Assembly: GCA_025890175.1 (NCBI GenBank)
Contig: JANPYM010000013.1
Span: 1,874,270-1,938,269 of the forward strand
DNA length: 64,000 nt
Reading direction: 5' to 3'
Source of the DNA: Ciborinia camelliae
Lineage: Eukaryota > Ascomycota > Leotiomycetes > Helotiales > Sclerotiniaceae
Shown here piece by piece: positions 36,284-48,426 of the stretch. The notes beneath the pieces are model-generated. The model worked only from the letters and a program-made list of their open reading frames with translations. It was not told the DNA's origin and did no database searches. The position numbers were made by a program, and so were the translations under genes. Every line of letters begins with the position of its first letter. Positions within the stretch are counted from its first letter, which is position 1.

Positions 36284-37660
36284 ATGCCACCATTAATATT
36301 GCATAATGTTCCAGAAGAGGAGTGTTATGTAGGCGAAGATGGTGTCAAAAGACCTTATGCTATGCTATTTCCTGGGTAAGCTTTTCAAGTCCATACGATG
36401 GAGGGTTATCATTCTGATTCGGATAGGCATGATGGAAATCCAGGCGCATCAAGAATTCGAAGAACAGTCCCCGAGACAGGATCATTTGGTAAATCGACAA
36501 GACGATCTCGATCAAGAACTGGCACACCAGCTTTGAAAAAGGAGGATCCGACTTTGGCAGCTGCAGATGCAATTTTCGCTGCCACATTCGCGAGAAGAGC
36601 TGCGGCTTCATCAGAAACTGGACCATCTCAGCGCAAATCGACCCTACAACCTTCATTATCGCAAACCAATCTTCGAGATAGCAATGCCTTGGTAGCGATT
36701 GATGGTAATGCCGGACCATCTGCGAGATTTGTACACAAGGAGCCCACGGAGGTTATACTACGAGGTTTCAAACCAGCACATCAATGGGCCGCCATTGGGG
36801 AATACGAAAAAATTGCCGGCCACGTTTGCGAAGATTATGCTCGCGACGCACCTCTCGATGAACGAAGATACAAAACCGACCTCCGAGATCCTGCTGTTTT
36901 GCGACGACGTCCGATGACTACGGAAGAAAAGGCAAAGGCCTTGAAATATGCTGGTGGGAAGCATTGGATTAAAATTACATTCGAGTCCGCGGAAGCAGCA
37001 GATGCAGCTATAGAAGCCTCTCCACAAGCAGTGCTTGGTCACCTTGTCCACGCTGAGCTCTATCGTGGCGCACCACCTGCAAAGGATGAACTGGGAATGT
37101 CCACCGTACCATCAGACCCATCATCTCGTTCTAGTGCTAGAAAACACTTCTTTGATCCCATGCCTTTGCTTCCTGGCGTCGACCGTCCAACCCAACAACC
37201 AGGACTCCCCCGCTCATGGACTACTCCCGAGATGACGCAAATCGGTCGCGGTCATTCTCCAGAAGGCTCTCAAGCTACCAGTCATACCATTGATACCACT
37301 ACTTTAACAACTTCAACTGTCACGGGTGGCAACCGCGCCCTTCAGCAACGACCCTCTTCTGCGGGTTCTGCCACCCCCGAAGCGCCCTCCCTTTACTGTA
37401 GAAAAATTCCAACCGCCCAACGACTGCAACTTCTTCCCGCCACCCAAGCCCTACTCCCTCAAAAATCATACACGCAACAAGTTTTGTCCAAAATTCCACT
37501 ATTGAATTGGTTTAGTAAGGATATAATTGGGGATACAGTGCCAACGACAGAAACTGGCGAATTTGACTGGGCGGAAGCAAGTCTTTATTGGAGGATGATC
37601 TACTGGTTCGATACATACCTAGGGATTTTTGGAATTGTGGCAGGGGAGAAGGAAGATTAG
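36284..37660 (+). CDS. NUP53: nucleoporin Nup53-like (Nup35-type RRM), 441 aa
   Basis: Exon 1 is 36284-36375 ([20 protein letters not shown]), the intron is 51 bp (36376-36426, GTAAGC...TAG), and exon 2 is 36427-37660. The atypical RRM of the Nup35/Nup53 type covers about residues 139-245: [20 protein letters not shown], ending in [16 protein letters not shown]. The C-terminus ([18 protein letters not shown]) is an amphipathic or hydrophobic membrane-binding helix, as in Nup53. In the family the protein links inner-ring nucleoporins to the pore membrane. Before the RRM is a Ser/Arg/Thr-rich stretch ([13 protein letters not shown]) with likely phosphosites. The frame only works with the intron, since exon 1 and exon 2 are in different frames. 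Confidence 0.87.
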
Positions 37661-38175
37661 AGGACATTATTTGGGGAGCTTATGGAGGAGAAATTGTGGA
37701 GGGGGTCGCTCTTTGGAGGATGAGGCAAGGCCCAAGAGGTTGATTGGAAAAGTTTTGAAACTATACCCGAGATTCTGCGAGAAACCTGAGCGAGAATGCA
37801 AATCGCATAGAAATGTAATAAATGACCACCAAGTTAGGTATTGATGAATCGGTGGATGCACGAAAGGAGTTCTGGCGCAGGACTTTTCCCAGGGAATATA
37901 TAGCATGAGAGTTTATTTTGTCATTCTATCAATCATCAAAACATGAAACAACCGTCCATAGTTTTCTCCTTCTATTCTACCTATCCTCGTCAAGGTTCCC
38001 AACATGCCTCCAAATCGTCTCATACATAATTTTATATAACTACGCCCCCCCAAAAAAAGCCCGAACCAAGTACCCCAATACCCACCCATATACCCATGCT
38101 GGAAAGAAAAGAAGAAAAAAACTGGTCTAGAAGGGGTATTAGTACGCATGAGTTCGTAATCAACGTGCTAATCAT
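37661..38175. other. convergent intergenic region (Nup53 / Ivy1-like 3' ends)
   Basis: 515 bp between two stop codons of convergent genes; holds both 3' UTRs. No other feature seen. Confidence 0.5.
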
Positions 38176-39681
38176 TTAAACATAATATTCATCACTCCAT
38201 CCTCGCTCTCGGTCTTCGTTTTCGGGAGATAAAAATTGCTCGTCTCCACGGATGGTGCCCTCAGAGTGAATACTGCTGGTCTCTCTCGCCAAATCTGCTT
38301 CGGCGTCTCCCGATGGCCCTTCGTCCGCGTCTGTGTCCGTCCCCGTCTCCGTTTCTGCGAATATTTCCGGGGAGGAAATCGGGGAGGGTAACCGTGAGTC
38401 TAGAATAGCCTGGTCCTTGAAAATCTCCGGTGTGACGGAACCAAAAGCCTCGAATCTTGATCTCTCGTTATACTCTTCCGTGGGAGATGGCTGTTGGCTG
38501 GGAATCTGACTAGGTGGAGGCAATTCCAGTGGATCTAGGTTTCTTTCCACTGGCTCTGGACTAAATGGCCTTACAGCTCTAGAACGGTTCGGAATTCTCG
38601 TATCCCGCTCGGAGAATATTGACCCACTGTCTATATCACGGTCGGCGACTGCCGCTAGAGACTGATAATGGTTGTTGTCAACAAGCAGACTATCGCTACG
38701 TTTGTGGTGTATCTTTTTCTGGGGAGACTCGGTGACGGGGTGTGTGACATCCACAAGGATGGACTTTTGTGGAAGAATGCTGAAGATCTTGGATGGGCTG
38801 CCATTCGAGTCCGTGTTCGCCGAGGAAGGTTCCGAGGAGAAGAGATCTTGTCCACGTTCAAGCAGGTCTTCAAGGCCACCTCCAGTCCAACCTTTTCGTG
38901 CGAGGGCTTCAAATATTTCCACTTCTGCGCGGACGAGCGAGGAACTAGATTCAACAACCTTGGTGCTGACTTCTTGACAATCCCTCAATAACCCCCTTGC
39001 ATGTTCACCGTGTAGTGTTGTAAGCCCGTCAAGCCTCGTAGTTAACTCTACCAAATGCCCTCTAAATCCTCGCACATCCCGTTTCCTCTGCTTGTGCAGT
39101 CTCAAACCTTCTTTCTCCATTTTCTGTATTTCTTTGCTCTTGTTCTTCACCTCTTTCCGATATGAAAGCTCCTCTTCCTCTACATGTCGACCCCAGTTGT
39201 CTAACTCATGCAATAAAGGCACCTCAAATGATCGATATACACATTCTGAAAGTATTTGCTGATGGTTCGCTATCAACTGATGTACCCCACTAGCAGACAT
39301 TAAGTGATCTCCAGTACAACTTCCCTTTGCTGTAAAACTGTTGCTGAGACTACCACCAGGTGAAGCTAACGCTTCCGAGCGTGCTTCTTTTAATCGTGCA
39401 CATGCTTCTAAAGCGCTCCCAAAAGCGGAGGCAGAAGAGCTTAGCTCTGCGAGTGCTAGTCGATAACTTTTGGCGGTGCTAAGGAGTTCTGAGTAGGCGA
39501 TTTGGGAGAGCTCAAGGTCGGCTTTCGTCAGGACGGCATGTGGGGGATGGGGAGCTGGCGGAGGCGGAAGTGCAAGGGAAAATGTGGAGGCAAGAGGAAG
39601 CGTGGAAGCGTATGAATAGGTTGGAGATCCAGGGAGCGGACGTTGTGATGGAGATAGTTGTCGAGTTGTCGTTGGCATCAT
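38176..39681 (-). CDS. Ivy1-like phospholipid-binding (I-BAR-type) protein, 501 aa
   Basis: Single exon. After a Pro/Ser-rich start (residues 1-50) comes a long helical region, about 50-270: LTKADLELSQIAYSELLSTA, then SASAFGSALEACARLKEA, then GVHQLIANHQQILSECVYRS and SFEVPLLHELDNW. The pattern matches the fungal IVY1 family, which binds phospholipids at endosome/vacuole membranes, interacts with the Rab Ypt7 and adopts an inverse-BAR-like fold. The C-terminal 230 residues are Ser/Pro/Glu-rich and probably disordered, with many likely phosphosites. Two Met codons lie in tandem at the start. Divergent with the thioesterase gene. The family call rests on remembered sequence pattern, so moderate. 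Confidence 0.72.
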   Translation of the reverse strand: MMPTTTRQLSPSQRPLPGSPTYSYASTLPLASTFSLALPPPPAPHPPHAVLTKADLELSQIAYSELLSTAKSYRLALAELSSSASAFGSALEACARLKEARSEALASPGGSLSNSFTAKGSCTGDHLMSASGVHQLIANHQQILSECVYRSFEVPLLHELDNWGRHVEEEELSYRKEVKNKSKEIQKMEKEGLRLHKQRKRDVRGFRGHLVELTTRLDGLTTLHGEHARGLLRDCQEVSTKVVESSSSLVRAEVEIFEALARKGWTGGGLEDLLERGQDLFSSEPSSANTDSNGSPSKIFSILPQKSILVDVTHPVTESPQKKIHHKRSDSLLVDNNHYQSLAAVADRDIDSGSIFSERDTRIPNRSRAVRPFSPEPVERNLDPLELPPPSQIPSQQPSPTEEYNERSRFEAFGSVTPEIFKDQAILDSRLPSPISSPEIFAETETGTDTDADEGPSGDAEADLARETSSIHSEGTIRGDEQFLSPENEDRERGWSDEYYV

Positions 39682-40282
39682 GATTAAGCCCGCTTTGTTG
39701 TAAATCCAAAGTGGAGCTTGAAGGAAATGGTTGGAGACTAGGGCTCATTCAAAGGTTTGAGAGGTGTACAGACTTTTCAAGGTCATACAATATACCAGCT
39801 CATTCGGTTCCTCGTCAAAATATTTTCAACATAACGAAGTTATGGGGTTTTCAATACATCAATAATGGAGTAGAAGTTATGCGCGTGATGACAACAAATA
39901 AAACAAGACCATACTAGTTAGTACCTACTTACACAACTTGATAGAGAGATAGATACCCGGTGGGTATTCATGACCCTCCGTCCACGGTTGATAAGGAATA
40001 TGCAGGGATTTGTCCAATGATTTAAGCGCGATAAGGCGGAGAGGGGCCCGCGGAGAGATAATCAAGACTTTTGCACAGCGGGACTGGGAACGGGAACAAA
40101 ACCTCAATTATATAGGTTACTACTACTACTACTACTGCTGCTTAGGTATCTCTTTTTCTTCCTTCAACATCTGCAAATATATAAGAAGAAGAAGAAGAAG
40201 AAACCCCCACTTCCTCATCTATCAAATCTCTTCCTTCCACAAACCATCAGCCACGGCCCACGACCTCAGCTCAGTCCACAAA
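39682..40282. promoter_or_regulatory. divergent promoter region, Ivy1-like / APT1
   Basis: 601 bp between divergent starts. Contains a TATA-like TATATAAG at 40178-40185, about 98 bp upstream of the APT1 ATG, a (TAC)n run near 40119-40136 and an (AGA)n run at 40185-40203. TATA use is inference from position. Confidence 0.45.
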
Positions 40283-41190
40283 ATGCCTCCACCATCGGCT
40301 CTCACCATCCCCGCAGTCACCAAGCATACTGCAACGGTCATTATGGCCCATGGTCTTGGTGATAGTGGTGCTGGATGGGTTTCGCTCGCGGAGAACTGGC
40401 GTCGTCGTCAAAAGTTTCAAGAAGTCAAATTCATATTTCCAAATGCTCCAGCCATCCCCATCTCAGTCGTATGATGACCAAACCATCTTCAACAAACCAT
40501 TTTCTTTTGTGCTAATGGATCTCTCAGAACTTTGGCATGTCCATGCCAGGCTGGTACGATATTGTAAGGCGCACTAATTCCGTTCGTTCATGCATCCATT
40601 CATTACCCGCTCTATACAGAAAGCTTTCGCTGACGACGATTTATAAAGACAACTTTCAGTGATCTCCAAGCCGATCAAGATGAAACTGGAATTCGACGCT
40701 CCCAAGCCTACTTTCACTCGCTCATTCAATCTGAAATAGAAAATAGCAAGATCCCATCCAACCGCATCGTTCTCGGTGGTTTTTCCCAAGGAGGTGCCAT
40801 GTCGCTTTTCTCCGGTATTACATGCCCGTCACAGCTTGGGGGCATCTTTGGTATGAGTTGTTATTTGTTATTACATAACAAACTTAGAGAATTTGTCGGC
40901 GCAGAAGGAGGTTTCAACAAGCAGACTAAGATCTGGATGGGTCACGGAGACAGCGATCCTCTTGTTAAACCAGAATGGGGTCGTAAGACAGCAGAGGTTT
41001 TACGCGAGGAAGGCTATGAGGTCCAGTTGAACATGTATCCGTACGCGTGCCCACCAGAATTCATGTTGGTATTTCATGCTAATATTATACTAGGGGTCTT
41101 GAGCATTCAGCCGACGTTTCGGAGATTGAAGACCTAGAGAAATATCTCAACAGTAGAATACCACCAACTGGGGATAAAGAGAGTCTATGA
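40283..41190 (+). CDS. APT1: acyl-protein thioesterase 1, 236 aa
   Basis: Four exons: 40283-40468, 40528-40563 (36 bp), 40649-41040 and 41094-41190. Introns are 59, 85 and 53 bp, and the total is 237 codons. An alpha/beta hydrolase of the APT1/lysophospholipase family: the oxyanion loop is HGLGDSGAGW near the N-terminus, the nucleophile is GFSQGG (Ser about 120), the acid is HGDSDPLV, and the His is in GLEHS after the last intron. The short exon 2 supplies NFGMSMPGWYDI, a family hallmark. The enzyme removes palmitate and other acyl groups from cysteines of membrane-anchored proteins in the cytosol. The product length matches the family. The annotated start is the Met before PPPSALTIPAV; an upstream in-frame Met at 40010 lies in the 5' leader and is unlikely to be used. 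Confidence 0.93.
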
Positions 41191-43218
41191 CTAGATGAAG
41201 TCAATTTCAGAAGTTCCTACAATATAGCAGTGCTAGTGTGCTTCTTGCTGATAACATTGATGGCGTGGCGTTGGTTGCAGAGAAGGGGAAATAACAGAAC
41301 GCGGAACACCATCACAATAAAATAATCTACATTAGAATGTTTGAAATTGGTACTTCGATAGCAAATATACCTCGAGCCATCATCAATATCTAGATCGTTT
41401 AGGAATTGTTTATCTTGTTCAATGTATTGTCTTTCCTTTTTTTGGGGATGTCTTAACGGAGGTTCAATCCTTGGAAACTTTTCAGTAAAGTGGCTGTAAT
41501 AATTCCAGAATAAATGGGCGAATTTTTAGTTGATGGGCTAAGAAATGATGCTGGTGTTGCGTGAACAGCAACCATCAATACGAGCCAATGATGGTAAACT
41601 GGATGGAATAGTTGCTAGGCTGGGCTAACTAGCGTTCATGTTATGGATCTAGGACATTTGGAAACAATTTAGTCGATCCATGGATGCAGAATCGGCATCC
41701 TAGATATGCACTCCAGCTGATCAGCTGATTATCCATAATATGAGAGAGGCTTTGGTTGAATGGCGCAAGAAGTAGGTGCTACTGTCACCCTATCTTTTCT
41801 CTACTCTCACTTTCACTCAACTTCTACTTCAGCCACCTTGGGAGCCGAACCCTTTTGTTGCATCTCTGCAAAAGATTTAACACTTTATTTGATTTAGACA
41901 GGACTCATTATTACCGCCTTTCTTCGCCTCCACATCAACTACTGAGCTTCACAAAAGCTTATCATTTGGGTAAGAATACATTGCATTTGTCGTATTCATC
42001 TGAGCGTATGATTACTTTGGCCGGAACTCAATATTTCCTGTCCAAAGGTTTATGTAAATCTCCAATCCCATCCTCATTTCGCTGCTGTATCACATATCTC
42101 GGAAAGATATAATACATTCTCATCTGAAATTGTGAAATCTGCGAATAGTAATCGCTAGATGCTTCTCAATTCTCTGTTCTTTGATGGACAGAGAACTTCA
42201 GTTATCGGCAGATGATGAATGTTTGTCAGAAAATTTATTTCAATATGACAAAATAATCAATGTAACAAGAACGATCGCTTCTCATATTGTAAGATCTGAG
42301 TGTTGCTTTCTTTCATTGTATCACTACAGACTCCTCTTCAGGCCAGGCCACAATCTCTCTCTCGCCTTGTTTATCCCGACTTGGGGTCTATAAGAATCCA
42401 GGTTGCCAAACAAGCGATATATGAAATAACTTGCATATCACAAGAAACAAACACCCCTTTTACATCGAGGCATTTAAGCTGAAAAGATCATTTCATCGTC
42501 AAATCTTTGTTGGCGTATTGGAGAGCGGTATGAGGTACAGTATGTTTCGAGTTTGGTATGGGATTAATTTCGTATATCGCATTCTGGGGTAGACTATTCT
42601 GAGAATCGCCAATATCTTCATCTTGCATTTGAAAATCCTCAAGGAGAGGGGTTGTTTATCAGACACTAAGATACAAAAGGAATCATCGGGTGGCTATGAA
42701 TGTCGCCGAATAAATGTTGCTGATGATCGAAGGTTTCAAACTTATGCCCCGGTGTATCAGTACCAATTTCTGACATCCTTTCATTTGTATCTTACAATTA
42801 ATGAAGCATCAATGGCAAGACCCGTCCAATATTGACATTTACCAACACAAGCGGCCATCGGCTTCTGGCCTTTTGCCGCCAACGACGCGTGGATGATGTG
42901 CAATTCTTATGATGCTCCCACACGATGTACGAAATAAACCACGTACCGGATTCGAAGTCTACTTATATTATAACATTCTGCAATTCCGGTTTGACGATCA
43001 GATGGTCACTTAAGCTTAGATTCCCATCCATTCTTATTTTAATCGTTCGCTTTAACAGGCTGTAAGAACATGCGCATGTTCGATGCCTGATAATACTTCC
43101 CGTGTTTCAATTTAGATTTACATCACACCTTATCAAATAATCTTTTAAGTTTCAATGCCTTATTTTGGAGAGAGTGGTTTTTTGGTATGCGATATATTTT
43201 GTAAATCACGTGGCTACT
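41191..43218. other. intergenic region, convergent APT1 / kinase; no supported gene
   Basis: About 2 kb with several short ORFs on the + strand (largest 118 codons at 41756) lacking domains, splice partners or clear coding character. Probably 3' UTRs plus non-coding DNA. A lineage-specific transcript cannot be excluded. Confidence 0.45.
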
Positions 43219-44616
43219 TCATTTATCGTTTTTCTTCTGCTTCCCTTCTATTTCTTGTTTTACTTGCTCGAATATTTTTATTCTCATGGCCTCAAATTCT
43301 CCTTCGTCTAGTGATTCTACAGAATCAATGAATTCGCCAAATCTTGTATGAGCTAAGGCACTGATGGCCTGGGATTGTTCATACGCTGCCAATTCGATCT
43401 CGAGCCCACCTTCATCCAATTCCTTCAATCTTTTATCATCAAATATATGCGTTACCGCCTCTTCTCCTACCCAATCAGGCAATTTCCTGTACATTAGGCC
43501 TACTCTTCGCTCAAACGCGCCTTTAAGCACACGATACAGTTCCCCGGACCTAGGTTTCTTTTCGGGGTCTGGTATTAGCGATGATCTTATCAATAGATCC
43601 AATCTGCTACTCAGATGTCCATCAATTGGGTCCATTGCGTTAAATAATCGGCGTTGCTCCGCTAGATTATAATGTTTTACTGGGTCCAGGAGGACGCCGG
43701 ACCGAGCTAATTCATATACAGTACGCGCCACCCACCAAACCTCGTTCTTGATTTTAGTATCTATGGGCTCCCATGCGGGATCTTTGTGATCGGGCTCCTC
43801 GTATTCTGGATCAGGGATGTGACCACCTTTAGGCACAGTATATGAGATTCCAAAGTCTCCAATCTTTACGTGTGGATATCCACCTTCTCTATCTGGTCCC
43901 CATTTCAAGAACACATTCCCCCAATGGATATCATCTTGAAAGATGGCTTCCCGGTTTTTGTGCTCGTGCTTTGTGTTATAATCTGGATGTTGGTTATGAA
44001 GAAATGCTAGACCGCTGGCCAGTTCGTAAAAGACTTGCCAGATAAATAGCTCGGGGGGCTTGCTATGGTGAACCCTGAAACCGTTCGACAGACTTTCGAG
44101 GTTACCAACGTCGCAATATTCAAAGTAGAGTCCCATAGCAGGGTTATCTTTCCCATCACTATATTCCGGTGTGTATTGAACAAATGCTTCAAGATTGCAA
44201 ATGTTAGGATGGCCAGTCCTTATATATCGGAGATAGGCTCTCGTCTCCCGATGTCTCTTGGCCCGAAGACTACGTCTCTCTACTGATTGGGAGGAACTTT
44301 TGGTGGCCTCGCTGCTGGCTGTAGCAGGGGGTTCAAGACTATACTCCGGACGAAGGTCTGCTGGATTGAACTTCGCAAGTTCGAACTGTAGCTTCAAAGC
44401 ATAATGTTCGTTCGTTTCTGTATTGACGACCTCTAGAACCGAGCCATATTGACCGGCCCCAATGTAGCCCCCGAACTTGTGATTCTCGAAACTTAATCTG
44501 GGATCTGGTCTCCATTTATTGCGACGAATAATTATTCGCTTTTCCCGGATGGCTCTAATATAGGCAACGGCAAATGTTTCTGGTTTCCAAGATGGCTTTT
44601 CCCATGGTTTTGACAT
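43219..44616 (-). CDS. divergent protein kinase, 465 aa
   Basis: Single exon. The glycine loop is GAGQYGSV (about 53-60), the Lys is in YALKLQF (about 75), and the C-helix region is followed by a basic Ser-rich insert (about 95-125). The catalytic loop is FQDDIHWGNV: the HRD triad is QDD with Asp about 229, the usual Lys two residues later is His, and Asn about 234 is kept. DFG is at about 254-256 (IGDFGISY). Because the catalytic Asp, metal-binding Asn and DFG Asp remain, activity is plausible but altered. The C-terminal 100 residues are helical and charged. This type occurs in expanded fungus-specific kinase groups; substrate unknown. Confidence 0.82.
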   Translation of the reverse strand: MSKPWEKPSWKPETFAVAYIRAIREKRIIIRRNKWRPDPRLSFENHKFGGYIGAGQYGSVLEVVNTETNEHYALKLQFELAKFNPADLRPEYSLEPPATASSEATKSSSQSVERRSLRAKRHRETRAYLRYIRTGHPNICNLEAFVQYTPEYSDGKDNPAMGLYFEYCDVGNLESLSNGFRVHHSKPPELFIWQVFYELASGLAFLHNQHPDYNTKHEHKNREAIFQDDIHWGNVFLKWGPDREGGYPHVKIGDFGISYTVPKGGHIPDPEYEEPDHKDPAWEPIDTKIKNEVWWVARTVYELARSGVLLDPVKHYNLAEQRRLFNAMDPIDGHLSSRLDLLIRSSLIPDPEKKPRSGELYRVLKGAFERRVGLMYRKLPDWVGEEAVTHIFDDKRLKELDEGGLEIELAAYEQSQAISALAHTRFGEFIDSVESLDEGEFEAMRIKIFEQVKQEIEGKQKKNDK

Positions 44617-45714
44617 CGTGCCTTTCTTTTTTTTTGAATTCTTTCTTTAAATTTCCATTTTGCTAGCTGGGAAGTTGAGATATCATGCCCACTAATTGTG
44701 AAAGTAAAGAGGAAGAACGAAGCTTCCAATATAACAAAGGTCACTGAGACGTGAAAGAGAACTAAAGTCTTGTTGCCGGTACCATGAATGAGTTTCTTTG
44801 TCCAAGACAGTCGGTCTTTGTCATCAACACCATTTATATGCATGAATGAAGAAACATTCATTGCCGGTCATAGCATGTCGGTGCGTAGGACAGTTACATG
44901 GAAGAGAGGGCGACTTACCTTCCACGAAGAGAGCATTGCGGATCACAAAGTACCGACAACAGCTTGATGAGATGAGTGTAACCTCTCGTTTTTTCCCGTG
45001 AGAAATTATTTGTGGAATGAAGAATAAAGGAAGCTTTCTTCAATTTTTGGAAAGCTAATACAATATGAAGAAATGCATCAGGGAAAATAGATTGCCATTC
45101 AGACTCAGTGCTGTGTGACCTTCTGGAGTCTTTGAGACAAATGTCCCTATATTTCTAAAAGTCAATGTTTGAATATCTGGAGAATGGTAAATGCCTGAAT
45201 TATGTTGAATCCTTTCAAGAGAGATAGATATTGGAATTATTGAAAAAGGTATTTCGTCTAAAAGGAAAAGCCTCCGCTGACATAGTGAACTCGGGGACAT
45301 GGTAGTAGTCCATAGAAAACTACAATCGTAACAATTCATAGGTGACTAATTGGTGAAAACAGAATTATTACTCGATTAGGTATTTATATATATATACATA
45401 AGATTTTACATCAAAAAGATTTCCCACCGTTTATTAATCTACACCACGCATACGCTAACTATTCACAGGCTCTCGATATTCCACTGGGGTGTATATGCGT
45501 TTGTTTCACCGACATGAGTCCTTCGCCAGCAGTAGACTCTGTGGTAACTTCGTAGGAGTTCAACCACCCCTTGTAGCCTCCTCGGAGTTGTGTGATGTAG
45601 GGTGTGAGAGTTCCTAGCAATCATCCACCATCTGGAGTGGACCATAAAGTCTCTTGAAATCAACATTAATGGGATTTAAGACCTTAATGCTAAGGGCTCA
45701 ATCGTCCAAGGTGT
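44617..45714. other. intergenic region
   Basis: Promoter of the kinase gene and 3' flank of the esterase gene. Only short ORFs without recognised motifs. Confidence 0.45.
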
Positions 45715-47036
45715 TCAGGCGTAGAGAAAATATCCAACCAATGCGGAAAGAGAAATAGTGCCAGCTGAAGGTATGAGGTACCGTGGATTAGAGGCTGATT
45801 TAAAAGGGGTGCTGCTCCCGCTGCTGCTGGAACTAGTGCTAGTACTAGTACCAGTACTAGTGCTGATGCTATTACTAGTACTGGTACTAATACCAGTACT
45901 AGTCGGAAGCGCAGTCTGAAGAGTCATTGTGACAGCGCTGGTAATGTTGGTGGAAATTGGAGGGTCTATCCATCCTTTCCTTTGGACGTCTTGAATGCCG
46001 GCGAACCACGCTTTTGCCATCTGCTGATATCCATGATCTGTCGGATGAAGTCCATCTACCAAGTCATCCACAGTAACATAATCCATCATGTTAACCGTGG
46101 AAACCTTTTGGCCAGCAGCGACTTTAGATGCAACAAGATCGCGGATCTGGGAATTGAACGTAACCATTGCTTGTTCTACAGTGCTATTTGCGGCCGGGGT
46201 AATTTGAGCAACTATGACAGTCACATTTGGAACTGAAGAGGTAATCTCATCGACGAGTCCGCTGAGTCGATCTGCGGCGGTAGTGACATTCAGAAAGTTG
46301 TTTATATCGTTCGTACCAGCCATGAGCAAAACTAGATTTGGATCCTCTGGTAGTGATAGCTTTGCATATTCGGTGATTTGGGATATGACGGCTCCTGGGT
46401 GTCCCTCGTTGAAATTATCACTCATATTACCCGACCGAACGGATCCAACATAATGAACCGTGTTTCCAGCAGAAGTGAGCAGATCGAGAAGGCCGAGGCG
46501 ATAACCATTTCCGTCACTAGACAAAAACCCGTAACTGCAAGATCGGAGAGTCAGCAACTACCTATCAAAGAAAGAAGATGAGGAGTTAAAGCTGTATCAG
46601 GAAGCAAAAAGAATGCATATGAGAAAACATAAAAGTGGCTTCGAGATCGGGGAACAGCATCAGGTTGTTTAACTAAGGATTTAGTGAACGGATTAAGCAT
46701 ACGTTATCGAGTTGCCAAGCGGTTGCTACCACAGTCAGTATAAGTAACGATTAGAGGTTAGAAACATGGAAGAAGGCGAAACCCCGAGCAAGGACGGGTC
46801 GAGTAGAAATGCACCCGGACCAAAATTCAACTGAATTGGAGGAGGGTCTTACAATTCTGAGACTTTTGCCGGATGTCGTTCTATTATACCCGCCGCGGGC
46901 AATCACGCTCGAGATTGTCGATGCTATAGAGAGGTCAGTCAAAAGAGAACGAAAATAGTCTCTAGGTGGTAGACAGACCATTGGCACATGACAGTAATAT
47001 ACCGATACAGATGTTAATATGGAGAAGAAAACGCAT
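45715..47036 (-). CDS. secreted GDSL/SGNH esterase, GPI-anchor type, 315 aa
   Basis: My model has four exons: 47036-47003, 46923-46853, 46725-46703 (23-bp microexon) and 46534-45715. Introns are 79, 127 and 168 bp, and the coding total is 316 codons. It begins MRFLLHINICIASTISSVIA, a signal peptide with a VIA cleavage site. SGNH blocks follow: block I PLGNSIT (Ser about 41, encoded by the microexon), block III GTND (about 116-119), and block V DGLHP (Asp about 203, His about 206). Block I has Asn where GDSIT is usual. The CE3-like order (LRI-x-PLG-S-IT, then GHPGA) suggests a carbohydrate or acetyl-xylan esterase. The C-terminus is a Ser/Thr-rich linker followed by a hydrophobic tail (SLSALVGYFLYA), fitting a GPI signal and cell-wall location. 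A simpler start at 46987 lacks a signal peptide. Confidence 0.8.
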
Positions 47037-48426
47037 TATACTGTAGATAGAATACAAATGAACTGGAGAATGAGGAAGCCATCGTCACTTGACGGGGTAC
47101 CACTGTCTTTATGTGTGATTGCGGGCGCTTGGGAGCCTTTTGTTGGCAAAGTGGTATTTTCCACCACGTAAACGCAGCTTAGATGCAATACGATGGGTAA
47201 ATGAGGAAGAATAGCTAGTCAGACAACCAATTGAAAGCCCAAACGCCAAAACATATGAGATTCTATTGCAATCTTCATGGATAAACATGTACCTTAGCGG
47301 GGTTTGCCAAGGGCACAGCGACGTGACCTACAGAAACTGTCAATATCTGCGGTGCACTTCATCGCCTAAGTCAAACATGCCGACTCCTAAAATCGCGAAG
47401 ACGCGGCTCTGGTTTGAGGCGAAGATCCAAGGTCGTCTCATGAGCAACACCGAGCGCAGTGCAGATGAGATTCTTATCTGGCCATACCAAGCTCCTGCAC
47501 AATTTCAGTACCGATTGAAACTATCAAGCAATTCTGAATATGCAGCTAATCTATGCTCAGTACGAGGCATTTATTAGCATGGCTTTTTCTTTTAGGATCC
47601 TAGATTAGGCTAATTGTTGTCATTACCAGGTCTAGGTAAGGAGGGGGGTTCCTCGTTTGACATTCGACCGTGCCTTCCCAGGGACAGGGGCGCTGAACAG
47701 ATTTGTAATTGTCTCACACAAATTTATCACGTGAGGTATCCGATATTTATCCGTGTTTGGCCAACAATCTGCGAAGACAGGAGTAGAACTCATGAAAATA
47801 ACCACACTAAAATGCAATATAATAATCTATCACAAATTTTTATTCTATCGAATTCTCTTTCTGAAGAAAAATAGCTAGTGCGTGACCCCGCATTCATCAA
47901 TCATCCAATTTACTTCGACTAGCGTGATTCGAACCTTCACTCGCTCTCGGACTTTCTCGAAACATACGAACCCTTTTTGGTCCTCGAACCAGTACTTCGA
48001 TCCACCCACGCCTATGGCCTGTCCTTCGTAATCAATATCTTTGAAAACAAGATGAGACTATCCCTTGTCCGCCAAAGCCCAGATGCAGAACTCTTATCAT
48101 AAATGTATTCTGAGATAAGGTCGTGAGGCTGGGAGGCGTGTGTTGAAGAAACGGGCCACACATCTATATGTGTAACATCATCTTAATGCATACACTAGGT
48201 CTGACCCAGAAATACAGCGAGTCCGTGCAAAGAAGGAGGAAAATAATCCAAGGTTTGACGTTCCAGCTTCCCCATCCTTCAAAATCGTCCACTCGTCCAA
48301 AAATGCACGGACAGCTAGACATTGGCATTCGAAATAGGCGGAAAGAGCCTTCTTCGTTCGAACAGTCCAGGTCGTCCACTTTTATCTCTGAAGTAGAGAA
48401 TACGAATTGTAGTCGTACTCGTTTGG
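47037..48426. other. intergenic region, no supported gene
   Basis: About 1.4 kb. A + ORF at 47266-47577 (103 codons) and others have no recognisable domain. A GATTCGAACC word at 47929 looks tRNA-like but has no tRNA around it. Confidence 0.4.

Noticed and set aside
41756..42112. 118-codon + ORF
   Set aside because: No motif, no splice partner and no start context that stands out; similar ORFs occur throughout intergenic DNA here.
47900..48000. Possible tRNA (GATTCGAACC word at 47929)
   Set aside because: Flanking bases do not give a 5-bp T-stem with a 7-nt loop, nor an anticodon or acceptor stem at the right distance.
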